NCBI GenBank assembly: GCA_900766005.1
Contig: CAAFTU010000023.1
Location: forward strand, 1 to 64,000
Reading direction: 5' to 3'
DNA length: 64,000 bases
DNA from: an uncultured Bacteroides sp.
GTDB taxonomy: Bacteria > Bacteroidota > Bacteroidia > Bacteroidales > Bacteroidaceae
Positions 27,318-38,600 of the stretch are shown here, one piece after another. The notes below the pieces were generated by a model. That model worked only from the letters and a program-made list of their open reading frames with translations. It ran no database searches and was not told the origin of the DNA. Position 1 is the first letter of the stretch, and each line of letters begins with the position of its first letter. Position numbers and translations under genes: made by a program.

Positions 27318-29033
27318 TTACCAGTTGTAGTTGATACCGAAGCTCAATATTTCATTCAGCTGAAAAAAGCTATCACCGGAGGTGGGCTTGGAACTGTCGT
27401 CGAAGCGGGTGTGGATGTAGAGTTTGGTGGAGAGATAGCGGTTGAGCACAAAGTTGAAGGTGTTCTCCCACTCCACTCGCGCCCAGTGGTAGTTGGTGAG
27501 GGCGTTGAGCCGGCTCTCGAAGGTGATGGAAGGGATGATCTTCCAGTTGAGAGTGGACTGCAGCTGGCTACCGAAGTCGTTCTTGGCGGTCTGCCCTTCT
27601 TCCAGACCGAAGGCGGTTTCGTTCACCTCGGAGTTGCCCACATAGCGGAGGTTGTAGGTGACGGGCGCCATGAAGATGGACAGGGCGAATTTCTTCTTGT
27701 TGAGCTTGAAGTCCATACCGAGGCTGACGGCAAGGTCGGCCGGGGCAAGGAAAGAACTCACCAGTACGTCGCTGTTGGCTTTGTAGCCGTTGAAGAACTG
27801 GGTCCTGAACTCGGAGGAGATGGTGTAGTACCAGTTGTTCACCGCACGGATGCCGAGCTTGTTGTAGAGGCGCAGCTGGTCGGTGGTGAAGAGGTACTTG
27901 TGGTATTCGTCGGACGGCGTGGAGGTCATACCTACCTTGGCTTCGAGGAGGTTCTCGAAGAGCACTTTCTCATTATCGTTGTAGTTGGCAAAGAGCTGGA
28001 AGGTGGCCAGGCCGGAGAAGTTGCTCTCTCCTCCCTTGTACCAGTTTTCCGACACGTGGTTCTGGCTGATCTGCAGGGAGCCGTTACCGCCGGTGACCCA
28101 CCAGTTGGGCCGGTTGATGTGAAGGTCGGCCTCTCCCACGTCGGCAGTCATCTCTTCGGGCTGGAAGAGGTTGATGACACGTGCCTTGGGGGAGATTTTG
28201 GGCTTGATGTCGGCACGGAACACGTCGCGGCTCATGATGCGGTCTTCGGTGGTGACTACCAGCTGGGGTGCCTCCAGGTAGAGGTGCATCAGGGCGCGGT
28301 TGACCTGCTCGCTGGCGCGGCGGCTCTTGGCGAAGACGAGGGTGTCTACGGGCAGGAGCTGCGAGGTGAGCGAGGGGGTGCTGTCGGGCAGCAAGGGGCG
28401 CACGGGCAGTGTGGAGCATTGCTCGATGGGTGCGTGGTAGTAGGCCAGCAGGGTGAACAACCGGTAGTAATCGGGGTCGGACGCAATGTAGCGGGCGGGC
28501 ACCGAGGGGTCGTTGAGGTAGTCGAGCTGGGCTATATACTTATTATATAGAAAAGACACGGTGTCCATCTTGGGACGGCCGCCCTGCAGGTTGAGCTTGA
28601 GCATAAGGTGCTGCTGCAGGAAGGCGGAAAGGGTGTCGCGCCGCACGGCGGGCTTCTTTTCCTTCGCTTCGGGAAGGGCTCTCATGCGGAGGGCCGCAGT
28701 GGTGTCGGCAGCGAGGCTGTCGGTCACGAGGGTATCGACAGCGAGGGTGTCAGCGGGCAACGGCAGGCTGTCGGCAGAAAGGTTGTCGACGGGCAGGCTG
28801 TCGAGGACCAGGCTGTCGGCAGTCAGCGGCAGGGGTTCGGCAGGGAGGCTGTCGGCCACGACGGTATCGGCAGCCAAGGTGTCACCGGGCAACTGCAGGC
28901 TGTCGACTGCAGCAGGTTTGCCGGCGTAGGGTCTGCCCTGGACACTGAGGGCTCCGGACAGGAGCAGCCAGAGGAATAAGGGCAGCATCGGGTGGATTCT
29001 GTTCTTCATCATTCTATTTTTCTTGTTCATCAT
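27318..29033 (-). CDS. DUF3078 outer-membrane-associated protein with Asp-Ser-Leu repeat linker
   Basis: A 571-residue protein. The signal peptide (about residues 12-33) is followed by a low-complexity stretch at about 42-112 built from variations of DSLPxDxLxAD, probably a flexible linker. The C-terminal 280 residues match the Bacteroidota DUF3078 family ([25 protein letters not shown] split near 310-335) and look like a beta-barrel, ending in an aromatic residue (NYNW), as outer-membrane barrels do. Function unknown. Two start choices exist because the first 21 bases are duplicated: ATG at 29033/29030 or 29012/29009. A -7 element at 29074-29081 supports transcription from just upstream. Stand-alone gene with its own terminator. 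Confidence 0.88.
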   Translation of the reverse strand: MMNKKNRMMKNRIHPMLPLFLWLLLSGALSVQGRPYAGKPAAVDSLQLPGDTLAADTVVADSLPAEPLPLTADSLVLDSLPVDNLSADSLPLPADTLAVDTLVTDSLAADTTAALRMRALPEAKEKKPAVRRDTLSAFLQQHLMLKLNLQGGRPKMDTVSFLYNKYIAQLDYLNDPSVPARYIASDPDYYRLFTLLAYYHAPIEQCSTLPVRPLLPDSTPSLTSQLLPVDTLVFAKSRRASEQVNRALMHLYLEAPQLVVTTEDRIMSRDVFRADIKPKISPKARVINLFQPEEMTADVGEADLHINRPNWWVTGGNGSLQISQNHVSENWYKGGESNFSGLATFQLFANYNDNEKVLFENLLEAKVGMTSTPSDEYHKYLFTTDQLRLYNKLGIRAVNNWYYTISSEFRTQFFNGYKANSDVLVSSFLAPADLAVSLGMDFKLNKKKFALSIFMAPVTYNLRYVGNSEVNETAFGLEEGQTAKNDFGSQLQSTLNWKIIPSITFESRLNALTNYHWARVEWENTFNFVLNRYLSTKLYIHTRFDDSSKPTSGDSFFQLNEILSFGINYNW

Positions 29034-29040
29034 TCTATTT
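29005..29040. repeat. 21-base tandem duplication at the start of the DUF3078 gene
   Basis: The word TTCATCATTCTATTT (plus strand) occurs at 29005-29019 and again at 29026-29040. It encodes a repeated Met-Met start ([12 protein letters not shown]), giving two equivalent translation starts 21 bases apart. Confidence 0.75.
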
Positions 29041-29073
29041 CTTTTCTTGTTCTTTTCTTATTTCTTTTGCTTG

Positions 29074-29081
29074 CAAAGCTA
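29074..29081 (-). promoter_or_regulatory. -7 promoter element of the DUF3078 gene
   Basis: The minus strand reads TAGCTTTG, matching TAnnTTTG, about 40 bases before the first ATG. A TTTTC tract lies about 17-20 bases further upstream, a partial -33 match. Confidence 0.5.
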
Positions 29082-29176
29082 CTATTATTTTCATTCAGAA
29101 AAGATAGGATTTTTTCAAAATTACATTTTTTAAGTTTTTTGTCGGAAGGAAAAAATGCTTTCTGCTTCTTTTTTTG

Positions 29177-29184
29177 TAATTTTG
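29177..29184 (+). promoter_or_regulatory. -7 promoter element of the pyrG-yidC operon
   Basis: TAATTTTG matches TAnnTTTG and would start transcription near 29191, leaving a leader of about 100 bases before the GTG start of pyrG. No good -33 TTTG lies at the standard distance. Confidence 0.45.
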
Positions 29185-29242
29185 CGCTTTTTAAAGCGGG
29201 TTGTGTCCAACAAAGTGGTTTTCAACCGGCTACTATTTATAG

Positions 29243-30901
<1,659 letters not shown>

Positions 30902-30931
30902 TAATTTAATCATGTAATTTAAAGAGTAAGA

Positions 30932-32788
30932 ATGGACAAAAACACCATTACAGGTTTAGTTTTAATAGGTATTTTATTGGTTGGCTTCAGCTACCTGAGC
31001 CGTCCGAGCGAGGAGCAGCTGGCCGCACAGAAGCGGTATTACGACTCTATCGCAGTGGTGCAGCAGGAGCAGGAGGCGCTGAAGCTGAAGACGGAAGCGG
31101 CGCTGGCTCATGCGCAGAAGGAGGCGGCGGAGAAGGATTCGTCGGCTTTGTTCTTCGACGCGCTGAAGGGGAAGGAGGAAAAGGTTTCTATCCAGAATAA
31201 CTTGGTTGATATCACGCTGTCTACCAAGGGCGGACGGGTGACTTCGGCTTTGCTGAAGGAGTATATGCTGCAGGATAAGAAGACGCCGGTGACGCTGTTT
31301 GACGGCGAGGATGCGGCGATGAACTTCAACTTCTACAACCAGAAGGGGGCTATCCAGACGAAGGATTATTTCTTTGAGGCGGTGAACCGCACGGACAGCA
31401 GCGTGACGATGCGTCTGGCTGCGGATGCGGACAGCTATATCGACTTTGTGTATTCGCTGCAGCCGGACAGCTATCTGATGAATTTTGAGATCAAGGCTAC
31501 AAATATGGCGGGTAAGCTGGCGAACACGGGGTATGTGGATATCGACTGGAGCCAACGGGCCCGTCAGCTGGAGAAGGGTTTCACGTATGAGAACCGTCTG
31601 GCGGAACTGACGTATAAGCTGGCGGACGGTGACGTGGATAATCTCTCGGCTGCCAGCAACGACGAGAAGGAGCTGGAGAACAAGGCGAACTGGATTGCGT
31701 TCAAGAATCAGTTCTTCTCTTCTGTGTTTATCGCCGACCAGGATTTCGACAAGGTGAAGGTGAGCAGCCAGATGGAGAAACAGGGCAGCGGCTATATCAA
31801 GGATTATGCAGCGGAGATGAATACGTTCTTCGACCCTACGGGCAAGGAGGCTACGCAGATGCATTTCTACTTCGGTCCGAACCACTATAAGACGCTGAAG
31901 GCGCTGGATAATGACCGCGAGGAGAAGTGGAGACTGGACCGCCTGGTGTATTTAGGCTGGCCGTTGGTGCGCTGGATCAACCAGATTATCACGATCAACG
32001 TGTTCGACTGGCTATCGGGCTGGGGCTTGCCGATGGGTGTGGTGCTCTTGCTGCTGACAATCATGGTGAAGGTACTGGTGTATCCGGCTACGTGGAAGAC
32101 GTATATGTCGTCGGCAAAGATGCGCGTGCTGAAGCCGAAAGTGGACGAGATCGGCAAGAAGTATCCGAGACCGGAGGATGCAATGAAGAAACAGCAGGAG
32201 ATGATGACGCTCTACAGCCAGTATGGCGTGAGTCCGATGGGCGGCTGTCTGCCGATGTTGCTGCAGTTCCCGATTCTGATTGCACTGTTTATGTTTGTGC
32301 CGAGTGCCATCGAACTGCGTCAGCAGAGCTTCCTGTGGGCGGACGACTTGTCTACGTATGATGCGTTTATCACGTTCCCGTTCCACATCCCGTTCTTAGG
32401 TGATCACCTGAGCTTGTTCTGCTTGCTGATGACGATCACGAACATCCTGAATACGAAGTACACGATGTCGATGCAGGACAACGGTGCGCAACCGCAGATG
32501 GCAGCGATGAAGTGGATGATGTATCTGATGCCGCTGATGTTCCTCTTCGTGCTGAATGATTATCCTTCGGGCTTGAACTACTACTATTTCGTTTCAACGC
32601 TGATCAGTGTGGGTACGATGATTCTGCTCCGCAAGACGACGAATGAGGCGAAGTTGTTAGCAATTCTGGAAGCGAACAAGAAGGACTTGAAGCAGATGAA
32701 GAAGACTGGCTTCGCTGCCCGTTTGGAGGCAATGCAGAAGCAGCAGGAAGAGCTGATGAAGCAGAGACAGCAGCAACAGAAAAAGTAA
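30932..32788 (+). CDS. yidC: YidC/Oxa1 membrane protein insertase
   Basis: A 618-residue insertase. The first membrane helix (about 5-22, [15 protein letters not shown]) is followed by a large periplasmic beta-rich domain to about 330. Five membrane helices with the conserved YidC core follow ([55 protein letters not shown]), and the tail is basic and glutamine-rich ([13 protein letters not shown]). It inserts and folds inner-membrane proteins with or without SecYEG. Length and domain order fit the Bacteroidota form. It shares a transcript with pyrG and ends before a strong terminator at 32910-32945. Confidence 0.97.
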   Translation: MDKNTITGLVLIGILLVGFSYLSRPSEEQLAAQKRYYDSIAVVQQEQEALKLKTEAALAHAQKEAAEKDSSALFFDALKGKEEKVSIQNNLVDITLSTKGGRVTSALLKEYMLQDKKTPVTLFDGEDAAMNFNFYNQKGAIQTKDYFFEAVNRTDSSVTMRLAADADSYIDFVYSLQPDSYLMNFEIKATNMAGKLANTGYVDIDWSQRARQLEKGFTYENRLAELTYKLADGDVDNLSAASNDEKELENKANWIAFKNQFFSSVFIADQDFDKVKVSSQMEKQGSGYIKDYAAEMNTFFDPTGKEATQMHFYFGPNHYKTLKALDNDREEKWRLDRLVYLGWPLVRWINQIITINVFDWLSGWGLPMGVVLLLLTIMVKVLVYPATWKTYMSSAKMRVLKPKVDEIGKKYPRPEDAMKKQQEMMTLYSQYGVSPMGGCLPMLLQFPILIALFMFVPSAIELRQQSFLWADDLSTYDAFITFPFHIPFLGDHLSLFCLLMTITNILNTKYTMSMQDNGAQPQMAAMKWMMYLMPLMFLFVLNDYPSGLNYYYFVSTLISVGTMILLRKTTNEAKLLAILEANKKDLKQMKKTGFAARLEAMQKQQEELMKQRQQQQKK

Positions 32789-32859
32789 AGAAAGACAATA
32801 AACTTTAAGCATTAGACAATAGAAAGCAATCGTTAAAAGATGGAACGCATTTAAATTTT

Positions 32860-32905
32860 AAATGTTAGTTTAAGGTTAAATGATGGTTTAAGTTTAAATG
32901 ATAGT
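32860..32905 (+). repeat. Three imperfect 18-base tandem repeats after yidC
   Basis: Units start at 32860, 32878 and 32896 and share the word AAATGATnGTTTAAGtT in degenerate form, the last copy decaying into the terminator stem. The remaining bases between yidC and the fimbrillin gene hold only the terminator and a promoter. Confidence 0.55.
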
Positions 32906-32909
32906 TCGC

Positions 32910-32945
32910 AAAGGCAGGGGTTCGTGAGAATCCCTGCCTTTGTTG
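32910..32945 (+). terminator. Terminator of the pyrG-yidC operon
   Basis: A ten-base perfect stem AAAGGCAGGG / CCCTGCCTTT (arms 32910-32919 and 32932-32941) with a 12-base loop, followed by TGTTGTTTTA. Confidence 0.85.
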
Positions 32946-33022
32946 TTTTAGTGCTAAAATCAAGCAAAATGCAGCCTTTTCAGCCCGAAAAATGAAATGA
33001 ACCAAAATGAACCATTGGTAAA

Positions 33023-33054
33023 CTTGACTCATTTTTCTAAAAGCCCTACCTTTG
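33023..33054 (+). promoter_or_regulatory. Promoter of the fimbrillin/M64 lipoprotein operon
   Basis: TACCTTTG at 33047-33054 matches the -7 consensus, and CTTG at 33023-33026 is a near match to the -33 TTTG with a 20-base spacer. Transcription would begin near 33061, about 20 bases before the ATG at 33080. Confidence 0.6.
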
Positions 33055-33079
33055 AAAAATAAAATTAAAAAATAGCGTT

Positions 33080-33985
33080 ATGAAATCAAAATTTTGGGGC
33101 GCTGCTTGCTTGCTGGCGCTGTTGGGGGCTTGTTCTTCCAGTGAAGAGGGTGTGGCACCGGTAAATCCGGACGTAAATCAGGATCCGTTGCCTATTTCAT
33201 TGAACTGTGTAACGGCAGCTACACGAGTGACCGATCATGGCTATGAGGCCCAGGATGCGATTGGTCTGTATGTGGTGAACTACAGCGGGGATCGTCCGGG
33301 CGCATTGCAGCCGAGCGGTAACCATGTGGACAACATGCGCTTTACGTACAACAGCACGTGGACTCCGGATGAGGATATTTATTGGAAGGACCGCACCACA
33401 AAGGCAGACTTTTATGCGTATTTCCCGTATGCGAACGTGACAAACCTGAACAGCCATGCGTTTACCGTGAAGGAGGACCAGACAACGGAAGCGGCTTACA
33501 AGCAGAGTGAGTTTCTGTATGGCAAGGCGGCTGGGGTATCGCCTACTGCGGATGCGGTGCGCATCACAACGAACCATGTGCTGAGCTGCGTAGTGGTGAA
33601 CGTGAAGGCGGGCAACGGTTTCACGGATGAGGGGCTGAAGGCTTCAGACATCCGCGTGACGCTGAACGGACTGAAGACGCAGGCACTGATTGACTTGACG
33701 TCGGGCGCGGTGTCGGCTACGGGAGATGTGAAGCCGATGTCGCCGCTGGAAAACGGCAGCAAGCTGTCGTATAAGGCGTTGGTGGTGCCGCAAACGGCGG
33801 CTGCCGACAATCTCTTCAACATCCGCATTGACGGAAGAGACTATAAGCTGAAGAAAGAATGTACGTTCAAGAGCGGCAAGCGCTACACGGTGCCGGTAAC
33901 AGTGAGCAAGACGAACAGCGGTATCAACGTGGGCGTGGGTCCATGGGAAGAAGATAACGTGGATTACGGCGGCACAGCGGAATAA
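33080..33985 (+). CDS. Fimbrillin-family (Mfa-like) lipoprotein
   Basis: A 301-residue lipoprotein with a signal peptide ending in the lipobox LLGAC (Cys18). The body is a two-part beta-sandwich of the fimbrillin/Mfa-like family: a first domain with DAIGLYVVNY and DIYWKDRTTKADFYAYFPYA, and a second with LSCVVVNVKAG and YKALVVPQTA. Such proteins are exported to the cell surface, where they form or cap short fimbriae after processing. No enzyme motif. It heads a three-gene operon, with 32 bases to the M64 fusion gene. The same DIYWKD and VVPQT landmarks occur in both downstream genes, so the three share an origin. Confidence 0.9.
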   Translation: MKSKFWGAACLLALLGACSSSEEGVAPVNPDVNQDPLPISLNCVTAATRVTDHGYEAQDAIGLYVVNYSGDRPGALQPSGNHVDNMRFTYNSTWTPDEDIYWKDRTTKADFYAYFPYANVTNLNSHAFTVKEDQTTEAAYKQSEFLYGKAAGVSPTADAVRITTNHVLSCVVVNVKAGNGFTDEGLKASDIRVTLNGLKTQALIDLTSGAVSATGDVKPMSPLENGSKLSYKALVVPQTAAADNLFNIRIDGRDYKLKKECTFKSGKRYTVPVTVSKTNSGINVGVGPWEEDNVDYGGTAE

Positions 33986-34017
33986 GGATTTATATCAATT
34001 AGTTAGCAAGTGTTTTT

Positions 34018-37000
34018 ATGAAGATATTGAGAAGTAGACGGGGGGAATGGCCAATATGCTTGGGGAAAATGATGGTGGCCTCCTGCATGCTGTCGGCACT
34101 CCTGCTGACAGCATGCAATGACAACGACCGGATGGAGGGGGTAGAGCCCGCTCCAGAAGGCGGTGTCATTTCTTTATCTGGAGAAATTGATCAAGTGGCA
34201 GTGACCCGTGTGAATGACAACGGGTTCTGCGACGGGGATGTCATGGGGGTGTATGTGGTGGATTATGAGGGAAACAATCCGGGCAAGCTGGCCAACCACG
34301 GCAACCGTGCTACGAACGTGGCACACACTTTTGACGAGAAAAACTTCAAGTGGAACTCGGCGTATGACATTTACTGGAAGGACAACCACACGCACGTGGA
34401 TATCTATGGTTACTACCCTATCGGGGCTCCGACGGATGTGAATGCGTATACCTTTGAGCTGCAGAAGGACCAAAGTAAGGCGGCTGAAAACGGCGTGCTC
34501 GGGGGATATGAGCAGAGTGACTTCCTTTGGGGGAAGGCGGCAGACGTAGCACCTACAGAACGGGTGATCCGCTTGCCGCTACGTCACCGCATGAGTAGCG
34601 CGCGGGTGACGCTGAAGGAAGGTACGGGCTTTGCCAAGGATGAGTGGCTGAAGCTGGAGAAGCAGGTGCTGGTGATGAATACGCGCCGCACGGCAGAAAT
34701 CAACCTGGCAACGGGTGAGGTAAAAGCTATGGGCGAGGTAGCGAAGACGGGTACCCTACCCTACCGCAAGGATCAGGACTTCCGTGCCATCGTGGTGCCG
34801 CAGACAGTGGAAGGCGGCAAGGTGTTGTTCAACATTACGGTGAACGGCACGGCCTACACGTTCAAGCGTGCAGAGGCAATGACGTATCTTTCCGGCAAGA
34901 TGCACAACTTCACCATCGAGGTGAACAAGAAGGCGGAAAGCGGAGAGTATGAGTTCAAGTTAGCGGGTGAATCTATCACGGCGTGGGAGAATGATGATAT
35001 CTCGCACGATGCTACGGCGAAGGAGTACATCATCATCGACGTGCCCAAAGCGGGTACGCTGAAGGAGTGTATCCAAGCGGCAAACAAGGACTACACGAAG
35101 GTGATGAATCTGAAACTTACGGGGCATATCAATGCTAATGACTTCTATTTCATGAGAAATGAAATGACAAAGTTACAGTCGTTGAACTTGAAAGAGGTGA
35201 AGATTGAGGAAGTAAGAAATGAATATGGTAATTTGTTAGGTGAAGCAGATGAGATTCCTAGCGCTGCCATGGGTAAAACGTTGCAGCACTTGGTATTGCC
35301 GGATAAGTTAGTAAAAATAAATGGTAGCGCCTTTAGTCAATGCACCAACCTCACCGGTTCGCTACTTATTCCAGAAGGAGTGAAAGAAATAGGGCCTAGC
35401 GCTTTCAATGAATGCTCTGCTTTAACAGGAACCTTGCGCTTACCCTCTACTTTGGAAAAAATTGAGGGTAGTGCTTTTAATGAGTGCTCTTTCACTTGCG
35501 AACTACTCCTGCCTTCTTCATTGACTTACATCGGAGATTATGCTTTTAGTGGTTGTGAGAATATATACGGAGAATTACACTTTCCAGATAAGCTTTCCTA
35601 CTTAGGTTCTTCTGCATTTCAATACTGTAGTTCACTGACTGGTTCTATTATCATTCCCCAAACGTTAAATGCAATTAAAGAGCATACATTCACATCCTGC
35701 ACTGGCTTAAACGGCACCCTGCAATTACATGATGGAATCACGCAAATTGAACGGAGTGCATTCAGCGATTGCAAATTTCGAGGGGAACTCATTCTACCCA
35801 AAGACTTAACCGTAATCGAAAGTCATGCTTTTTTGGGAAACCAATTCTCCGGCACCCTACAGCTGCCTCCCAAATTGGAAGTAATAAAAGATTATGCATT
35901 CTCTGGTAACCCACGTCTTTCTGGCATCCTGTGCTGTCCTGAAACCTTACTCTCTATTGGGAACGGTGCATTCAATTCTTGTAGTTCCTTGGAAGGAATT
36001 GTCTTTGCAAAAAATATAGAAAACATTGGTAAGTATGCTTTCCAAAATTGCTATGGCATTGGCTCCATCGTGTGTGAAAGCGCCCTGCCACCACACGCTT
36101 TTGCCAGTGCTTTCAACGGTGTACCGAAAGATAACTTCACCGTAGAAGTGCCGGAAGGGGCTATTACCGACTATCAGACAGCTCCGGTATGGAGTGAGTT
36201 TAAACGGATTGGCGCGCATCACGAACTGATTTGCCGCCCGAGCATAGCCAATGCACTGAACACCAGTCGCAAACAAACACTGGTACTGAATGCGGAAAGT
36301 GACTGGGAAGTGGAAAGCATGCCCGACTGGTGCAGCCTGTCGGCTACAAGCGGCACATCGAAAACGGAACTGACGCTGACGATCAACGAGATGTCGAAAG
36401 GTACTTCCGGCGGACGGAAGGGGGACATTGTGTTCCGCCTGAAGGACAAGGGATATACCACGAAGTGTGCAGTGACTCAGCATGACTACGAATATGCAGA
36501 GGATGAAATCATTCAGCTGCAGAAGGCTACCCACGGCAACAAGGGGGGTATCAACTTAGTGTTTGTGGGCGACGGATTCAATGCGGAGGACATTGCAAAC
36601 GGTACGTATCTGAAGACCATCAAGGAAGAAGTGGAACACTTCTTCGGGGTGGAACCGTATACCACATATCGCGACTACTTCAATGTGTACACAGCGATTC
36701 CGGTATCACTGGAAAGCGGCATCGGCACGTTGAACACCATCCGCTATACGAAGTTTGAAACGACATTTACGGGCGGCGGACTGAAGTGTAACAGCAATGC
36801 GGTGTTTGACTATGCATTGCGGATGCCGACGGTGACGCGCGAGAACTTGAAGGAGAGCTTAGTGGTGCTGATTCCGAACACAGGTGACTATGGCGGCATC
36901 ACGGAGATGTATGCCGACGGCTCGGCAATCGCCATCTGTCCGCTGAGTACGGATGTGTATCCGTATGACAAGCGCGGCATTATACAGCACGAAGCGGGCG

Positions 37001-37494
37001 GCCACGGATTCGGTAAGTTAGGGGATGAGTATATCTACCACAATGCGTTTATCGATGATTGCAAATGCACATGCTGCCCACATATTTGGGAATTCAACAA
37101 CGCGAAGGCGTTAGGATGGTATGACAACCTGTCGCTCACGGGCAAGATGCACGAGGTGCCCTGGAGTCATTTCATCTTTGACGACCGATACAGTGTGCGG
37201 GTGGATATCTTCGAGGGTGGCTTTATGCACACACGCGGGGTGTATCGCTCGGAACAGAACAGCTGTATGAACAACAACATCCCCTACTTCAGCGCCATCA
37301 GCCGTGAATCGATTGTGAAGCGCATCAAGCGGTATGCGGGCGAGCCGTATTCGTTTGAGGAGTTTGTGGCACTGGATAAGAAGACGGCTGCGGAAGCGGC
37401 TACGCGCCTGATGGACCGTCCGTTTGCTACGGGCCGGCCGTACGTAAGGCAGCATGCGCCGCGCATCTTGCCGGGTGGTCCGCAACTGAAATGA
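34018..37494 (+). CDS. Surface lipoprotein joining fimbrillin-like, BspA leucine-rich repeat, BACON-like and M64 metalloprotease domains
   Basis: 1158 residues. Signal peptide with lipobox LLTAC (Cys33). Domains in order: fimbrillin-like sandwich (about 45-330, with GVYVVDYEG, DIYWKDNHTH, IVVPQTV); a linker with an IIIDVPKAGTLKE segment (about 341-400); BspA/LRR_5 repeats (about 420-720, recurring SAFxxC and LxGTLxLP); a BACON-like beta domain (about 745-825); and an M64 IgA-peptidase-like domain (about 835-1110). The last carries HEAGGHGFGKLGDEY at 991-1005, where metal ligands are expected. Inference: a cell-surface protease tethered through adhesive domains. Bases 35100-36060 (the LRR part) are clearly more AT-rich than the flanks, a sign of module exchange. 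I do not know this exact domain combination. Confidence 0.87.
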   Translation: MKILRSRRGEWPICLGKMMVASCMLSALLLTACNDNDRMEGVEPAPEGGVISLSGEIDQVAVTRVNDNGFCDGDVMGVYVVDYEGNNPGKLANHGNRATNVAHTFDEKNFKWNSAYDIYWKDNHTHVDIYGYYPIGAPTDVNAYTFELQKDQSKAAENGVLGGYEQSDFLWGKAADVAPTERVIRLPLRHRMSSARVTLKEGTGFAKDEWLKLEKQVLVMNTRRTAEINLATGEVKAMGEVAKTGTLPYRKDQDFRAIVVPQTVEGGKVLFNITVNGTAYTFKRAEAMTYLSGKMHNFTIEVNKKAESGEYEFKLAGESITAWENDDISHDATAKEYIIIDVPKAGTLKECIQAANKDYTKVMNLKLTGHINANDFYFMRNEMTKLQSLNLKEVKIEEVRNEYGNLLGEADEIPSAAMGKTLQHLVLPDKLVKINGSAFSQCTNLTGSLLIPEGVKEIGPSAFNECSALTGTLRLPSTLEKIEGSAFNECSFTCELLLPSSLTYIGDYAFSGCENIYGELHFPDKLSYLGSSAFQYCSSLTGSIIIPQTLNAIKEHTFTSCTGLNGTLQLHDGITQIERSAFSDCKFRGELILPKDLTVIESHAFLGNQFSGTLQLPPKLEVIKDYAFSGNPRLSGILCCPETLLSIGNGAFNSCSSLEGIVFAKNIENIGKYAFQNCYGIGSIVCESALPPHAFASAFNGVPKDNFTVEVPEGAITDYQTAPVWSEFKRIGAHHELICRPSIANALNTSRKQTLVLNAESDWEVESMPDWCSLSATSGTSKTELTLTINEMSKGTSGGRKGDIVFRLKDKGYTTKCAVTQHDYEYAEDEIIQLQKATHGNKGGINLVFVGDGFNAEDIANGTYLKTIKEEVEHFFGVEPYTTYRDYFNVYTAIPVSLESGIGTLNTIRYTKFETTFTGGGLKCNSNAVFDYALRMPTVTRENLKESLVVLIPNTGDYGGITEMYADGSAIAICPLSTDVYPYDKRGIIQHEAGGHGFGKLGDEYIYHNAFIDDCKCTCCPHIWEFNNAKALGWYDNLSLTGKMHEVPWSHFIFDDRYSVRVDIFEGGFMHTRGVYRSEQNSCMNNNIPYFSAISRESIVKRIKRYAGEPYSFEEFVALDKKTAAEAATRLMDRPFATGRPYVRQHAPRILPGGPQLK

Positions 37495-37517
37495 AAATCA
37501 ATGCAATCTGTAAGAGA

Positions 37518-37541
37518 ATGAAACGAATGACTGTATTATGA
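37518..37541 (+). CDS. Seven-codon minigene made by duplication of the next gene's start
   Basis: ATGAAACGAATGACT occurs at 37518-37532 and again at 37538-37552. The first copy opens a frame MKRMTVL that stops at TGA 37539-37541, overlapping the real ATG at 37538 (ATGA). It may be a harmless duplication scar or may couple translation of the downstream gene. Low confidence as a translated unit. Confidence 0.3.
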   Translation: MKRMTVL

Positions 37542-38455
37542 AACGAATGACTTTATATAGTATCTATGCCGCTTGCCTGGGCCTGGCGCTGTGTCTGGCG
37601 GGCTGCGGTCAGGAGGAGATGACGGAAGCCGGTGAGCAACCGGCGGACGTGATGCGGTTTAGCTTGACGCACCCGGATGAGGGGGCAAGGACGAGGGTGA
37701 CGGAAACGCACTTTGAGAAGGATGACCGCATCGGACTGTATGTGTGTACGGCGGAGGCTCCGCTGGAAGTGGGCGGCAATTATGTGAACAATGCCTTGCT
37801 GACGTTTAACGGCTCGGCGTGGCATCCGGAACGCCCTATCTTCTGGAACAACGGGAGCTATGATGTGTATGCGTATTATCCGCAGGTGTCGCCGGTGACT
37901 TCGGTAGACGATCTGCCGTTTAGCGTGGCTACGGATCAGCAGGCGGCGGGCAACGAGCAGACACCGGGCGGCTACGAGGCGAGCGACTTTCTGTGGGCAA
38001 GTGCCAAGAAGCAGACGGCGGGCAACGAGGCGGTGAAGCTGAACTTCCGCCACTGCATGAGTAAGCTGACGGTGCGCCTGGTGAAGGGTCCCGACTACGA
38101 CGGGGACGAGCTGCCGGAAGCGGAGGTGTATGTGCACAACACGGTGACGGAGGCTACCGTCGACCTGGCGGTGGGCATCGTGACGCCGGCGAAGTTTGGC
38201 AAACTGCACACGGTGAAGGCGAAGGCTGCCGGCAAGGATGAGTATACGGCGGTGCTGGTGCCGCAACGCATTGCCAACCGGGTGCCGCTGATTGAGGTGG
38301 TGATGAAGGGGGTGTCGTATCTGGTGGAAACGAACTTCCGCTTCAAGCAGGGCATCCATCACACGTTTACGCTCATCATTTCGAAGAATCCGGAACAGGT
38401 GAAAATCGAAATCGGCGGCGAACTGGAGAACTGGACGCCACAGCCGGAGAAATAG
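37538..38455 (+). CDS. Fimbrillin-family (Mfa-like) lipoprotein
   Basis: A 305-residue lipoprotein with signal peptide and lipobox CLAGC (Cys at about 22). It shares the fimbrillin landmarks of the two upstream genes: DRIGLYVCTAE, RPIFWNNGSYDVYAYYP, GGYEASDFLWASAKK, FRHCMSKLTVRLVKG, AVLVPQRIA, and a C-terminus of GGELENWTP. Expected to be a surface or fimbrial subunit. It follows the M64 fusion gene by 43 bases and is the last gene before a strong terminator. Start at 37538 is chosen because it gives the signal peptide; the copy at 37518 is out of frame and stops at once. Confidence 0.9.
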   Translation: MKRMTLYSIYAACLGLALCLAGCGQEEMTEAGEQPADVMRFSLTHPDEGARTRVTETHFEKDDRIGLYVCTAEAPLEVGGNYVNNALLTFNGSAWHPERPIFWNNGSYDVYAYYPQVSPVTSVDDLPFSVATDQQAAGNEQTPGGYEASDFLWASAKKQTAGNEAVKLNFRHCMSKLTVRLVKGPDYDGDELPEAEVYVHNTVTEATVDLAVGIVTPAKFGKLHTVKAKAAGKDEYTAVLVPQRIANRVPLIEVVMKGVSYLVETNFRFKQGIHHTFTLIISKNPEQVKIEIGGELENWTPQPEK

Positions 38456-38563
38456 GATTGGGGGTTAAAGTATGATTGAGATGAGCACAGGGAATTGGGG
38501 ATAAAACCGACAAAACTTCAGTTGTTTTGGGGAGATGGTTGCCGAACGGCAACTGCTGTACGG

Positions 38564-38595
38564 AAAGAGGGTCTTCGGACTCTCTTTCTTTTTTT
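38564..38595 (+). terminator. Terminator of the fimbrillin/M64 operon
   Basis: A ten-pair stem AAAGAGGGTC / GACTCTCTTT (one G-T pair) closed by a TTCG tetraloop at 38574-38577 and followed by CTTTTTTT. A textbook rho-independent terminator. Confidence 0.88.
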
Positions 38596-38600
38596 CCAAA

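Noticed and set aside
27411..28550. A 379-codon open frame opposite the DUF3078 gene
   Set aside because: Val/Gly/Glu-rich composition typical of an antisense frame over a GC-rich gene, with no motif and no ribosome site.
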